A stretch of DNA of 64,000 nucleotides from Clostridia bacterium (GCA_910576325.1 CAJTIM010000016.1:38192-102191); one strand, 5' to 3'; counted from the stretch's first letter, positions 26,091 through 36,163 are shown. The notes: generated from the sequence alone by a model not told the origin. Numbers and translations are program-made.

Positions 26091-27191
26091 ATGGCAGGTT
26101 CAATATTCGGAAAGCATTTTTGCATCTCAACCTGGGGAGAGTCCCACGGAAAGGCCATCGGCGTGGTAGTGGACGGGTGTCCGGCCGGACTTCCCCTTGC
26201 GGAAGCAGACATACAGCAGTATTTAAACCGCAGAAAGCCGGGACAGTCCCGATATACCACCAGCCGGACGGAGGCGGATCAGGTGGAGATTCTCTCAGGT
26301 GTATTTGAGGGAAAGACAACAGGAACCCCTATTTCCCTGATGGTGCGCAATACTTCTCAGCGCTCCGGAGACTACAGCGAGATTGCCTCCTATTACCGCC
26401 CGGGACATGCGGACTATACCTTCGATGAGAAATACGGTTTTCGCGACTATCGGGGCGGCGGCCGTTCTTCCGGGCGGGAAACCATTGGACGGGTGGCGGC
26501 GGGAGCCATTGCTGCGAAACTCTTAAAAGAGCTTGGAATCCGTCTCACCACCTACGCCTGCGCCATTGGCCCGGTACGGATAGACAAAGAACGTTTTTCG
26601 GAGGAAGCCATCCGGGAGAATGCATTCTTTATGCCGGATGCCAAAGCAGCAGAGGAAGCGGCGGCCTATCTGCAGACATGTATGCAGGAGCAGGATTCCG
26701 CCGGCGGCATTATCGAGTGCGTGGTCCGGGGACTTCCGGCCGGCTTGGGAGATCCATGTTTTGACAAACTGGACGCCAATCTGGCAAAAGCAATCCTGTC
26801 CATCGGAGCGGTAAAAGGTTTTGAAATGGGAGACGGCTTCCAGGCAGCCAAGGCCAAAGGCAGCGCCAACAACGACGCCTTCGTAAGCCGCGGAGGAAAA
26901 ATAAGCAAGGAAACGAACCATGCAGGAGGCGTACTCGGGGGAATCAGCGATGGAAGCGAGTTGGTATTCCGGGCGGCAGTCAAGCCCACACCCTCCATTG
27001 CATCCGAACAGCACACGGTTAATCAAGAAGGAGAAAACATTGAGATCAGCATCCGGGGACGCCACGATCCGGTGATTGTACCAAGAGCGGTTGTCGTGGT
27101 AGAAGCCATGACAGCACTTGTCCTGGCAGACGCTTTGTTGGAAGGAATGAGCGCAAAAATGGAATACTTGTATAAAATCTGGATGAAATAA
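26091..27191 (+). CDS. aroC: Chorismate synthase
   Basis: The 366-residue enzyme converts 5-enolpyruvylshikimate-3-phosphate to chorismate, the last common step of aromatic amino acid synthesis, using reduced FMN. Family signatures are present: GESHGKAIGVVVDGCPAGLPL near the N-terminus, FRDYRGGGRSSGRETIGRVAAGAIA in the middle and RGRHDPVIVPRAVVVVEAM near the end. ATG 26091 follows AGGAG; the longer frame from 26010 overlaps the promoter. No other aromatic pathway gene is adjacent. Confidence 0.96.
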   Translation: MAGSIFGKHFCISTWGESHGKAIGVVVDGCPAGLPLAEADIQQYLNRRKPGQSRYTTSRTEADQVEILSGVFEGKTTGTPISLMVRNTSQRSGDYSEIASYYRPGHADYTFDEKYGFRDYRGGGRSSGRETIGRVAAGAIAAKLLKELGIRLTTYACAIGPVRIDKERFSEEAIRENAFFMPDAKAAEEAAAYLQTCMQEQDSAGGIIECVVRGLPAGLGDPCFDKLDANLAKAILSIGAVKGFEMGDGFQAAKAKGSANNDAFVSRGGKISKETNHAGGVLGGISDGSELVFRAAVKPTPSIASEQHTVNQEGENIEISIRGRHDPVIVPRAVVVVEAMTALVLADALLEGMSAKMEYLYKIWMK

Positions 27192-27202
27192 CCGGGGGAG
27201 GA

Positions 27203-27377
27203 TATGGCGGAACAGAATTAGTTCGGCTAAGAAATGTTTTTTGTTGGATGGTAAAGTCGCAAAGGCGCACGAGAGGAACTTTTATGAGTGCCCTTTCGAA
27301 TAAAAGTTCCTCTCATCACAGTGTGTCGAAGCGACTTTACCCTTTAGTGCCGTCGCGCAGCGACTTAAAATAGGAGA
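27203..27377 (+). repeat. Repeat element B, copy 2
   Basis: Degenerate A tail (GGAACAGAATTAG), then TTCGGCTAAGAAATG, followed by a perfect stem GGTAAAGTCGC (27250-27260) / GCGACTTTACC (27331-27341). Inside is GAGAGGAACTTTTAT / ATAAAAGTTCCTCTC, and after it hairpin GTCGC-GCA-GCGAC (27352-27364). The sequence TTAAAATAGGAG leads into the panE-like gene. AAGTCGC at 27254-27260 could alternatively pair with GCGACTT at 27360-27366, just before the ribosome binding site. Confidence 0.88.
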
Positions 27378-27382
27378 GAGAA

Positions 27383-28315
27383 ATGAAGTATGTAATAGCA
27401 GGCTCCGGCGCCGTAGGCGGGAGCATAGGAGCATTTTTAGCAAAGGCCGGCAAGGATGTAGTATTTCTGGCCAGAAACGCCCATTTAAAAGCATTGCAGG
27501 AAAAAGGAATCACCATGAAGCACACGGCAAAGGGAGATTTTACCCTCCATCCGGTAAAGGCAATGAGGATGGAAGAATATCAGGATACGCCGGACGTGCT
27601 CTTTGTATGCGTAAAAGGCTACTCCCTGCATGAAGCCGCGGAGTTGATACGCCGCACGGCAGTCAGCGAAACCATTGTGATCCCGGTTTTGAATATTTTC
27701 GGCACAGGAGAGAGGCTTCAAAGGGAATTTCCGGAGCTGACGGTGACGGACGGCTGTATCTATGTGGCGGCCCATATTTCCGCTCCGGGGGAGATTACCC
27801 ACGGCGGCGATATTTTCCGGGTGGTTTATGGGCTTCGTCCGGGGCAGCAGGCGGGAGAGGAGCAGCTTAAAAAACTTAGTCAGGTAAAGAGGGATCTCGA
27901 TGAGTCAGGCATTTACGGAGATTATACGGATCAGGTAAAACGGGACGCCTTTAAGAAATTTACCTATGTAAGCCCTATGGCGGCGGCAGGGGAGTATTTT
28001 CATGCCCAGGCCGGAGCGTTCCAGAAGGAAGGGGAGCCAAGAAAAACCTTTATTGCTATGGTAAAGGAGCTTCAGGCTCTTGCCGAGGCTATGGAGCTGG
28101 GGCTTCAGGCAGACATTGTGGAGGCGAATCTGAAGATCCTTGCGGACTTAAGCCCCGAGGCTGGAACCTCCATGCAAAGAGACATTGCCAGGGGAAATGC
28201 GTCCGAGATTGAGGGCCTGGTCTATGAGGTGGAAAGACTGGCAGCGGATTATGGAGTGGATATTCCCGTTTACAAGCGGATAATGAAAGAATTGAAAGCA
28301 AGGGGACTGAAATAA
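27383..28315 (+). CDS. Ketopantoate reductase family protein (ApbA/PanE)
   Basis: This 310-residue NADPH-dependent reductase has an N-terminal Rossmann motif AGSGAVGGSIGAFLAKAG and VIPVLNIFGTGE (conserved Asn of the active site). The C-terminal helical domain has KRDAFKKFTYVSPMA, where homologues carry the catalytic Lys. It may reduce ketopantoate for pantothenate/CoA synthesis, but the family contains paralogues with other 2-keto substrates and no pan genes are adjacent, so the exact reaction is open. Its stop codon abuts the tgt start. Confidence 0.82.
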   Translation: MKYVIAGSGAVGGSIGAFLAKAGKDVVFLARNAHLKALQEKGITMKHTAKGDFTLHPVKAMRMEEYQDTPDVLFVCVKGYSLHEAAELIRRTAVSETIVIPVLNIFGTGERLQREFPELTVTDGCIYVAAHISAPGEITHGGDIFRVVYGLRPGQQAGEEQLKKLSQVKRDLDESGIYGDYTDQVKRDAFKKFTYVSPMAAAGEYFHAQAGAFQKEGEPRKTFIAMVKELQALAEAMELGLQADIVEANLKILADLSPEAGTSMQRDIARGNASEIEGLVYEVERLAADYGVDIPVYKRIMKELKARGLK

Positions 28316-29449
28316 ATGTATCGTATTTTAAAAAAAGACGGAAATGCAAAGAGAGCGGAGCTGACTACCGTACACGGCACAGTGCAGACGCCTGTTTTTA
28401 TGAACGTGGGAACAGCGGCGGCCATCAAAGGCGCAGTCGCCACGTCGGACTTGGAGGGCATAGGCACTCAGATTGAGCTGTCCAATACCTACCACCTTCA
28501 TGTGCGCCCGGGGGATCAGATTGTAAAGAAACTTGGAGGTTTACATAAATTTATGTCCTGGGATAAGCCCATACTCACGGACTCCGGCGGATTCCAGGTA
28601 TTTTCCCTGGCCTCTCTGCGGAAAATCAAGGAGGAAGGCGTATATTTTCATTCTCATGTGGACGGCCGAAAGATATTTATGGGGCCGGAGGAGAGCATGG
28701 GGATTCAGTCAAACCTCGCTTCCACGATTGCAATGGCCTTTGACGAGTGCGCCCCGGCTCTGGCGGAGCGGGATTATGTGGAGCGCTCCGTGGCCCGGAC
28801 GACCCGGTGGCTTGGAAGGTGCAAGGCGGAAATGAAGCGCCTTAACGCACTGCCGGATACCATTAACCGGGAGCAGCTTTTATTCGGAATTAACCAGGGC
28901 GCTATTTTTGCAGATATCCGAATCGAACATGCAAAGCAGATAGCGGAAATGGATCTGGACGGCTATGCCATCGGCGGACTGGCCGTGGGGGAGAGCCATG
29001 AGGAAATGTATCATATTATAGAAGAAACGGTGCCTTATCTGCCGGAGGACAAGCCCACCTACCTGATGGGAGTGGGAACGCCGGCAAATATTCTGGAGGC
29101 CGTGGATCGGGGTGTGGATTTCTTCGACTGCGTGTACCCGAGCCGGAACGGCCGTCATGGTCATTTATATACAAATTATGGGAAAATTAATCTTTTCAAT
29201 GCAAAGTACGAGCTGGACGAACGGCCCATTGAGGAGGGATGTCAGTGTCCTGCCTGCCGGCGGTACAGCAGGGCTTATATCCGCCATCTTCTGAAAGCAA
29301 AGGAAATGCTGGGTATGCGGCTCTGTGTGCTGCACAATCTGTATTTCTACAATACCATGATGACGGAGATTCGTACGGCTATTGAGGAAGGGCGTTACGG
29401 GGCTTATAAAAAGGAGAAGCTTGAGCGGATGAGCAGAGGCGGAACCTGA
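28316..29449 (+). CDS. tgt: tRNA-guanine transglycosylase (queuine tRNA-ribosyltransferase)
   Basis: This 377-residue TIM-barrel enzyme exchanges G34 in GUN anticodons for a queuosine precursor. Visible signatures are TDSGGFQVFSL (active-site Asp), GVGTPANILEAVDRGVDFFDCVYPSRNGR (nucleophilic Asp and ribose-binding region) and the zinc site CQCPACRR...RLCVLHNLYFY (Cys-Cys-Cys-His). The length is typical. It begins immediately at the stop of the panE-like gene, so the two are co-translated. Confidence 0.96.
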   Translation: MYRILKKDGNAKRAELTTVHGTVQTPVFMNVGTAAAIKGAVATSDLEGIGTQIELSNTYHLHVRPGDQIVKKLGGLHKFMSWDKPILTDSGGFQVFSLASLRKIKEEGVYFHSHVDGRKIFMGPEESMGIQSNLASTIAMAFDECAPALAERDYVERSVARTTRWLGRCKAEMKRLNALPDTINREQLLFGINQGAIFADIRIEHAKQIAEMDLDGYAIGGLAVGESHEEMYHIIEETVPYLPEDKPTYLMGVGTPANILEAVDRGVDFFDCVYPSRNGRHGHLYTNYGKINLFNAKYELDERPIEEGCQCPACRRYSRAYIRHLLKAKEMLGMRLCVLHNLYFYNTMMTEIRTAIEEGRYGAYKKEKLERMSRGGT

Positions 29450-29511
29450 TTCGATAAAATGACAGAAGTAAACTGTTATGGTTTATAATAGGAAGAAAAT
29501 ACTATACACCC

Positions 29512-29541
29512 TTGACCAAAGATTCCGTATTGTGCTAGTAT
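29512..29541 (+). promoter_or_regulatory. Promoter of yajC-gpmI
   Basis: TTGACC (29512-29517), 18-base spacer, TAGTAT (29536-29541). It would produce a leader of about 100 nt. Confidence 0.55.
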
Positions 29542-29648
29542 GGTAATAGTGCTTTGAGGCCAAAGCTCTGCAACAGCCTTAAAGCTAAGGAGAAGATCCG
29601 CCGGGTTTCAAAAAGCCGCGGTCAGGGTCAATTTTAGGAGGAAATTAT
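29542..29648 (+). promoter_or_regulatory. Structured 5' leader of yajC, family unknown
   Basis: Three compact hairpins can be read: GCTTTG-AGGC-CAAAGC, CCTTA-AAGC-TAAGG, and CCGC...GCGG around CGGGTTTCAAAAAGCC. They end just before TAGGAGG and the yajC start. The density of perfect stems suggests a regulatory leader, but it does not match any riboswitch consensus that I can recall. Confidence 0.4.
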
Positions 29649-29954
29649 ATGAATTTACTGGCAACAGGCGGCGGAGGAGCTATGGGATTTGAAGTAATCA
29701 TTATGTATGTGGTGCTGATTGGCGCCATGATGTACTTTATGGCAATCCGTCCCCAGAAGAAGGAGCAGAAGCGCGTCAACGCCATGCTTTCCACGATGGA
29801 GGTAGGCGATGTGGTAGTGACAACCAGCGGATTTTACGGCGTTCTGATTGACATTACCGAGGATGATGTGATTGTAGAGTTCGGAAGCAACCGGAACTGC
29901 AGGATTCCCATGAAAAAAGCAGCAATAGCAGAGGTGGAGAAGAGCAATGAGTAA
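29649..29954 (+). CDS. yajC: Preprotein translocase subunit YajC
   Basis: This 101-residue protein has one N-terminal membrane helix (about residues 12-32) followed by the hallmark MAIRPQKKEQKRVNAML and the soluble domain EVGDVVVTTSGFYGVL. YajC is an accessory partner of SecDF/SecYEG. As often in Firmicutes the gene sits just after tgt. It overlaps gpmI by 8 bases, an unusual partner, so the secretion and glycolysis genes may share a transcript. Confidence 0.93.
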   Translation: MNLLATGGGGAMGFEVIIMYVVLIGAMMYFMAIRPQKKEQKRVNAMLSTMEVGDVVVTTSGFYGVLIDITEDDVIVEFGSNRNCRIPMKKAAIAEVEKSNE

Positions 29955-31485
29955 GAAACCGACAGTATTGATGATTTTGGACGGCTACGGCCTGAATGAA
30001 AAGGTAGACGGCAATGCGGTGGCCGAGGCAAAGACCCCGGTGATGGATAAGCTGATGGCGGAGTGCCCCTTTGTAAAGGGCAATGCAAGCGGACTGGCTG
30101 TTGGACTTCCCGACGGACAGATGGGCAATTCCGAGGTAGGCCATCTGAATATGGGCGCAGGCCGTATCGTATACCAGGAGCTGACTCGTATCACCAAGGA
30201 GATTGAGGACGGCGTATTTTTTGAAAATGAAGCCTTGGTAAAGGCCGTGGAGAATGCGAAGGCGAAAGATTCCGCTCTCCATATGTACGGACTTGTGTCC
30301 GACGGCGGCGTACACAGCCACAATACTCATATTTACGGCCTTTTGGAACTGGCAAAGCGTCACGGACTTAAAAAGGTCTATGTACACTGCTTCCTGGACG
30401 GCCGCGATACACCGCCCGCATCCGGCAAGGATTATGTACAGGAGCTGACAGATAAGATGGCGGAGATCGGCGTAGGCGAGGTTGCCTCCGTTATGGGACG
30501 TTACTACGCGATGGACCGTGATAACCGCTGGGACCGCGTAGAGCTTGCTTACAAGGCTCTCACAAAGGGCGAGGGCGTGGAGGCTGCGGACGGCGTCAGC
30601 GCCATTGCAGCTTCCTATGAGCAGGGAGTCAACGACGAGTTTGTAGTGCCGGCCGTTGTGATGAGGGATGGAAAGCCTCTGGCAACCATTCAGGACGGAG
30701 ACTCCATTATCTTCTACAACTTCCGTCCCGACCGCGCAAGAGAGATTACAAGAGCATTCTGTGACGACGAATTTACAGGCTTTGCAAGAGAGAAAAAGCT
30801 GGATCTGACCTATGTATGCTTTACGGAATATGACGTAACCATTCCAAATAAGCTGGTTGCTTTCCACAAGGTAGAGCTTCATAATACCTTCGGCGAGTAC
30901 CTGGCGGCCCATGGCAAGACCCAGGCGCGCATTGCCGAGACGGAGAAGTACGCTCATGTTACCTTCTTCTTCAACGGCGGCGTGGAGGAGCCGAATGAGG
31001 GTGAAGACCGTATTCTGGTGAAGTCTCCCAAGGTGGCTACTTATGATCTGCAGCCGGAGATGAGCGCTTACGGCGTATGCGATAAGCTGACGGAGGCGAT
31101 TCGTTCCGGGAAGTACGACGTGATTATCATCAATTTCGCCAACCCGGATATGGTAGGCCATACGGGAATTGAGGCGGCGGCTGTCAAAGCTGTGGAGGCA
31201 GTGGATGAGTGCGTCGGCAAGGCTGTGGAGGCTATCAAAGAGGTGGACGGTCAGATGTTTATCTGCGCGGACCACGGCAATGCGGAGCAGCTGGTGGACT
31301 ACGGCACAGGCGCGCCTTTTACGGCACATACCACCAATCCGGTGCCCTTTATTCTGGTAAATGCGGATCCGGCCTACAAGCTGCGTGAGGGCGGCTGTCT
31401 GGCAGATATCATTCCCACGCTGATAGAGCTGATGGGCATGGAGCAGCCGGAGGAGATGACAGGGAAATCCCTTTTGGTAAAATAA
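29947..31485 (+). CDS. gpmI: 2,3-bisphosphoglycerate-independent phosphoglycerate mutase
   Basis: This 512-residue metalloenzyme interconverts 3- and 2-phosphoglycerate in glycolysis. Motifs: MILDGYG (metal Asp), GNSEVGHLNMGAGR (catalytic Ser), CFLDGRDTPPASG, and the metal-binding ADHGNAEQ with HTTNPVPF near the C-terminus. The length is normal. It is separated from eno, the next glycolytic step, by the AT-rich three-gene island at 31.6-34.4 kb, which looks like an insertion between two functionally linked genes. Confidence 0.96.
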   Translation: MSKKPTVLMILDGYGLNEKVDGNAVAEAKTPVMDKLMAECPFVKGNASGLAVGLPDGQMGNSEVGHLNMGAGRIVYQELTRITKEIEDGVFFENEALVKAVENAKAKDSALHMYGLVSDGGVHSHNTHIYGLLELAKRHGLKKVYVHCFLDGRDTPPASGKDYVQELTDKMAEIGVGEVASVMGRYYAMDRDNRWDRVELAYKALTKGEGVEAADGVSAIAASYEQGVNDEFVVPAVVMRDGKPLATIQDGDSIIFYNFRPDRAREITRAFCDDEFTGFAREKKLDLTYVCFTEYDVTIPNKLVAFHKVELHNTFGEYLAAHGKTQARIAETEKYAHVTFFFNGGVEEPNEGEDRILVKSPKVATYDLQPEMSAYGVCDKLTEAIRSGKYDVIIINFANPDMVGHTGIEAAAVKAVEAVDECVGKAVEAIKEVDGQMFICADHGNAEQLVDYGTGAPFTAHTTNPVPFILVNADPAYKLREGGCLADIIPTLIELMGMEQPEEMTGKSLLVK

Positions 31486-31499
31486 TAAATGATTTGATG

Positions 31500-31547
31500 A
31501 AATCCTCTTCTAAGCACTGAAAAGCTGTGTGTGAAGAGGATTTTTTT
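31500..31547 (+). terminator. Terminator after gpmI
   Basis: AAATCCTCTTC (31500-31510) pairs with GAAGAGGATTT, followed by a run of T residues to 31547. It separates gpmI from the AT-rich operon. Confidence 0.88.
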
Positions 31548-31558
31548 ATGTGAATAGA

Positions 31559-31619
31559 ACTAAACAATCACTAAACAATTCTTTACTTTTTTTAAAATTT
31601 GTGATATCTTGAAGTAAAG
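31559..31619 (+). promoter_or_regulatory. Promoter and operator-like repeats of the nitrilase operon
   Basis: An 11-bp direct repeat ACTAAACAAT(C/T) at 31559-31569 and 31570-31580 abuts a promoter with TTTACT (31582-31587), 17-base spacer and TATCTT (31605-31610). The inverted repeat CTTTACTT (31581-31588) / AAGTAAAG (31612-31619) brackets the core promoter. The winged-helix protein of the same operon is an obvious candidate to bind here; this is inference. Confidence 0.6.
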
Positions 31620-31630
31620 AAGGTGATAAT

Positions 31631-33025
31631 ATGTCTCAAAGGAAAACCCTTTATGATATGATGGCGATTATGATAAGGGAGCTTTTGGAGAATACGGATA
31701 ATAGATTTATCCGAAATTTTTTTACAATATCACAAAAGAAGAGAGAGGAATTTGATGGATTTTTATCAAATTATTTTCCGGAATTTATAAAAGAAGGGAA
31801 TCCAAAAGAAATTTCTTATCCATATGGTATTTCTGAAAAAATAATTGAAAAGATAGAAGGATTTACGAAAAGTTGTTTAGAAGAAGAAAATTTTCTTTTG
31901 CTGGCTGAATTTCTAAATAAGCTGGATTCGTGTTTAGCCCTTTCCTTACGAAATTATACTACGGAATATGAGGAAATTTTTGGTTTAAACGATAATTGGA
32001 AGGAACAGGAGATACAGCTGCTTCCAAGATGCTACTGCAGTTGGGAGCATAAAGGTAAAGCGAAAAACTCAAGCTACAGTCTGAATCATCTGCTGAATCA
32101 TTTCTATTTTATAGATACAAAGACTTTTCATAGGGCGACAGGGTTTTGTGTCAGTCATATTTTTATAAGAGAATCCATATTTCAGCGTGCTTTGGAGAGG
32201 CAGGCTCTGCGGATTGGATTAACCCCTTTGTATGACGGAGCGGAACTGACTCTTATATATGAAGAGAAAGAGAATTGCGTGTTTCAGGTGGAAGCTGTTT
32301 CGGATTTGGAAATTCGGAAAGTAAATGCCGTTTCCATCTTGGAAAAAGCAAAGGAGGAAGAAGTTGATATTTTGTGCTATCCGGAGATGCTGGGCAGCCC
32401 AATGATTTTAAAAGCTTTGCAAGAACGTCTGCAGAAATTTCCGGAGGAAGGAGAGAAGCCGTATCCTTCTTTGGTAGCTGCTCCTTCATGTTGGCAGAAT
32501 CGCTCTAATAAGACAATTGTTCTGGATGAAATGGGCGAAGTTCTCTGTGTACAAGGAAAGCAGCATCCTTATTCGTTTTTGAATAACGGACAGGAATACG
32601 AGGAGGATATAGAAGGGGATCGGCATATATGTTTAATACATTGCAATGGAATCGGAAGAATCGCGATAGCTATATGCAAGGATGCATTGATTCGCAATTA
32701 TATTTTTCATATGCTGGATATTCTGAAAGTTACTTTGTTGATTATTCCGTCCTTTTCTACCGGATTTTTTGATTTTGAAACAAATTTGGAGATGTGTAAA
32801 GCATTTGACTGTAATGTTGTATGGGTAAATACATGTTCAGCAAAGAAGATTTCAGAAAAAAAAGCTTTCAGCTTGCTGGGATATGTTTTAAAAACAGGAA
32901 AGCGAAGCAATATAAAGAATGGACTTTGGCCTTTTGGAGAGGAGGAATGTCCGAAAAGAGAGGGGAAAGAGTGTAAGGATTGTCTGTATACACAGGATAT
33001 GTACATGGAATATCGTAATTATTAA
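31631..33025 (+). CDS. Large protein with C-terminal nitrilase-superfamily domain
   Basis: The 464-residue protein has an N-terminal region (about 1-195) that I do not recognise and a C-terminal carbon-nitrogen hydrolase-like domain. The nitrilase Glu-Lys-Cys triad is recognisable: Glu in LCYPEMLGS (about residue 255), Lys in GKQHPYSF (about 311) and Cys in AICKDAL (about 355). The domain should attack a non-peptide C-N bond, acting on an amide or nitrile. The last 35 residues add several Cys. Base composition is clearly AT-rich compared with gpmI and eno. It heads a three-gene operon with no recognisable metabolic partner. Nitrilase domains occur in some defence proteins, such as DRT1 reverse transcriptases, but no polymerase motif is visible here. 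Confidence 0.75.
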   Translation: MSQRKTLYDMMAIMIRELLENTDNRFIRNFFTISQKKREEFDGFLSNYFPEFIKEGNPKEISYPYGISEKIIEKIEGFTKSCLEEENFLLLAEFLNKLDSCLALSLRNYTTEYEEIFGLNDNWKEQEIQLLPRCYCSWEHKGKAKNSSYSLNHLLNHFYFIDTKTFHRATGFCVSHIFIRESIFQRALERQALRIGLTPLYDGAELTLIYEEKENCVFQVEAVSDLEIRKVNAVSILEKAKEEEVDILCYPEMLGSPMILKALQERLQKFPEEGEKPYPSLVAAPSCWQNRSNKTIVLDEMGEVLCVQGKQHPYSFLNNGQEYEEDIEGDRHICLIHCNGIGRIAIAICKDALIRNYIFHMLDILKVTLLIIPSFSTGFFDFETNLEMCKAFDCNVVWVNTCSAKKISEKKAFSLLGYVLKTGKRSNIKNGLWPFGEEECPKREGKECKDCLYTQDMYMEYRNY

Positions 33026-33074
33026 TTACGATATTTCCGCATATATTGATTACTACAAAGATGGAGGGAAATTT

Positions 33075-33806
33075 ATGCCGGACAAAGAAATGTATGAGTA
33101 CTTTCAGTACAGGCTGGAAGAAGGTCTGCGGGAAAAAGAGGTGCGGAGGCTGAGTGATGAATGGCTGAATGAGATTGTTCAGTGCTATTTGAGAGGCCAC
33201 TATAAGCAGGTACAGGAAAACCTGGAAAAGGGAAAGCGCTTTCAACGGCTGCTGAAAAAGGCGGTGAGTGATCCTATTTCATATGTAATAGGGATATTTT
33301 CCGGTGTTCTTTATGCAATGGTATTGCTGACAGGGGTTACAAGACAAAGAATGGATTTTTTCCAGGATGCCGCGACATTGTTCAAAAAAGCACATGTGGA
33401 AGCGATTGCGGAGTATCTCTACAGGCATCCGAATACACAGCATAAGACGCTGTGTGCTGAGCTTAAACTGAATAAAGGATATCTTTCACAGCTTCTGCGC
33501 GATATGGAGAGGACAGGCTGTGTAGAACGTTATGCGGCCGGGAAAATGAGCTTTTATTCTCTTACGCTTTATGGGCAGGAATTTATCAAAAAAGAGCGGT
33601 TTCGAAAAAATATATCAGATTCTGTCAGCATTGTCTGCGGAAGACAGACTTCTTTAGAAGAAAAGTATACTCCTTTGTTTCCCTGCTCTTCTCTTGAAAA
33701 GAGACAGGATCGTCAAAAATATCATTATGAAAACAAAAACATCTACTTTTTGAAAAATTATACGCGAATAAATAGAGAGGAGGCTGGGAGCGTTGCAAAA
33801 TGTTAA
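33075..33806 (+). CDS. Winged-helix protein of unknown function
   Basis: A 243-residue protein. Residues about 1-80 are helical and charged, about 75-95 form a hydrophobic helix (ISYVIGIFSGVLYAMVLL), and about 115-165 look like a winged helix-turn-helix (AIAEYLYRHPNTQHKTLCAELKLNKGYLSQLLRDMERTG, then YAAGKMSFYSLTLYG as the wing). It could be a membrane-tethered or oligomeric DNA-binding regulator of this operon. ATG 33075 follows GGAGG; the longer frame from 32919 overlaps the upstream gene and is not supported. It lies 49 bases after the nitrilase gene and overlaps the next by 14. Confidence 0.6.
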   Translation: MPDKEMYEYFQYRLEEGLREKEVRRLSDEWLNEIVQCYLRGHYKQVQENLEKGKRFQRLLKKAVSDPISYVIGIFSGVLYAMVLLTGVTRQRMDFFQDAATLFKKAHVEAIAEYLYRHPNTQHKTLCAELKLNKGYLSQLLRDMERTGCVERYAAGKMSFYSLTLYGQEFIKKERFRKNISDSVSIVCGRQTSLEEKYTPLFPCSSLEKRQDRQKYHYENKNIYFLKNYTRINREEAGSVAKC

Positions 33807-34434
33807 GAATATCCTGATGGATTTGGACAGTAATTATCCGGAGTGGGAACAGAACTTGCAGGAGAACAGTGATTTTTCCGCTTATGAAGATGCGGAATTG
33901 GGACATCGAATGTTAGATTTAGTATTTTCTTTTAAAGACCTTTGTAAGAAAAGAGAATCTTGTTCGCTGGATATTTTTACCGAGTTAGTCAGGGAGCGGA
34001 AAACGGCTGAAATTTTACAAGGCAAGGTAGAGAGAGTTTTAATTTATTACAAGGCGTTCCGTCCGATACGGGAAATGTTTTCCAAAGATCCGGAAGCTGT
34101 TATGGAATTATTTAAGGATATTTTTTTAAATTATGTTCTGCGTTTTGATCCCAATATTACCCGGCGTTATCAGATAAAGGACGGTGAAAATGAAAATGCG
34201 TTTGAAGGAATACTGCATGCATTTGACAACCTTACGGACTATTATGTAAAGCGCCTTTATGTGCAGGAGGCAGTTGAAAGAGACTTTTGTGAAGAAACAG
34301 GACTTTCCAAGGAGTGCGGTGAGCTTTATGCAAATCTGTATGAAGAGCATTTTCAAGAATTAAAATGGAATCTGATCTTGTACGGTTTGGGTGAATGTCA
34401 GGCACAGCTTCGTCAAATAGAGGATTTTATGTAA
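33793..34434 (+). CDS. Helical protein of unknown function, third gene of the nitrilase operon
   Basis: This 213-residue, predominantly helical and acidic protein has no motif I recognise. It overlaps the winged-helix gene by 14 bases, so its translation is coupled. The TTG start at 33793 is supported by GAGGAGG at 33776-33782; ATG 33817 is an alternative that gives 205 residues. Features include an N-terminal stretch QNVKNILMDLDSNYPEWEQNL and a long amphipathic segment near residues 100-160. Its role must be sought with its two partners. It has the same AT-rich composition. Confidence 0.55.
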   Translation: MQNVKNILMDLDSNYPEWEQNLQENSDFSAYEDAELGHRMLDLVFSFKDLCKKRESCSLDIFTELVRERKTAEILQGKVERVLIYYKAFRPIREMFSKDPEAVMELFKDIFLNYVLRFDPNITRRYQIKDGENENAFEGILHAFDNLTDYYVKRLYVQEAVERDFCEETGLSKECGELYANLYEEHFQELKWNLILYGLGECQAQLRQIEDFM

Positions 34435-34503
34435 GAGAATAGTATAGAACCTCCGTTTTGTGCAAAGGATAGATAATGATGAAAGTATAAAAGCTTTGTG
34501 AAA

Positions 34504-35929
<1,426 letters not shown>

Positions 35930-35936
35930 GTTGTGA

Positions 35937-36163
35937 CAGTTCAGCCGGGCCGCGGCGAAATCCGCTCTCTGGCTTTTCCATATCCTGTGTTCGGACGGTT
36001 CGCGTACACTCTGTTTGCTCTGTACGTACATTGCTGTTTGGTTTTTGTGATTCGGGTGATTTTGGGCAATGTTCGTCCATATCAAACAGTGTGTACGCGA
36101 ACAGCCGGACACCGGATATCGGAAAAGCCGAAGAGCGGATTTCGCCGTGGCCCGGCTGAACTG
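35937..36163 (+). repeat. Long hairpin element C, copy 1, 3' of eno
   Basis: Starts 7 bases after the eno stop. The outer arms CAGTTCAGCCGGGCC... and ...GGCCCGGCTGAACTG pair over about 32 bp, then the arms continue through GTTCGGACGGTTCGCG / CGCGAACAGCCGGAC to an apical loop near 36045. A 6-nt internal loop (CTCTGT opposite CCATAT) sits between two paired segments. Copies 2 and 3 share the inner arms and this loop but have different outer stems. Confidence 0.9.

Noticed and set aside
29450..29648. PreQ1 riboswitch near tgt
   Set aside because: The structured leader is downstream of tgt, before yajC, and lacks the short preQ1 aptamer sequence I would expect.
29854..31329. 491-codon frame on the - strand opposite gpmI
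   Set aside because: A long antisense shadow of gpmI, rich in Cys, His and Leu, with no ribosome binding site or family motif.
33075..33806. Reverse-transcriptase partner for the nitrilase protein, as in DRT1
   Set aside because: No YADD-type polymerase motif occurs in any protein of this operon.
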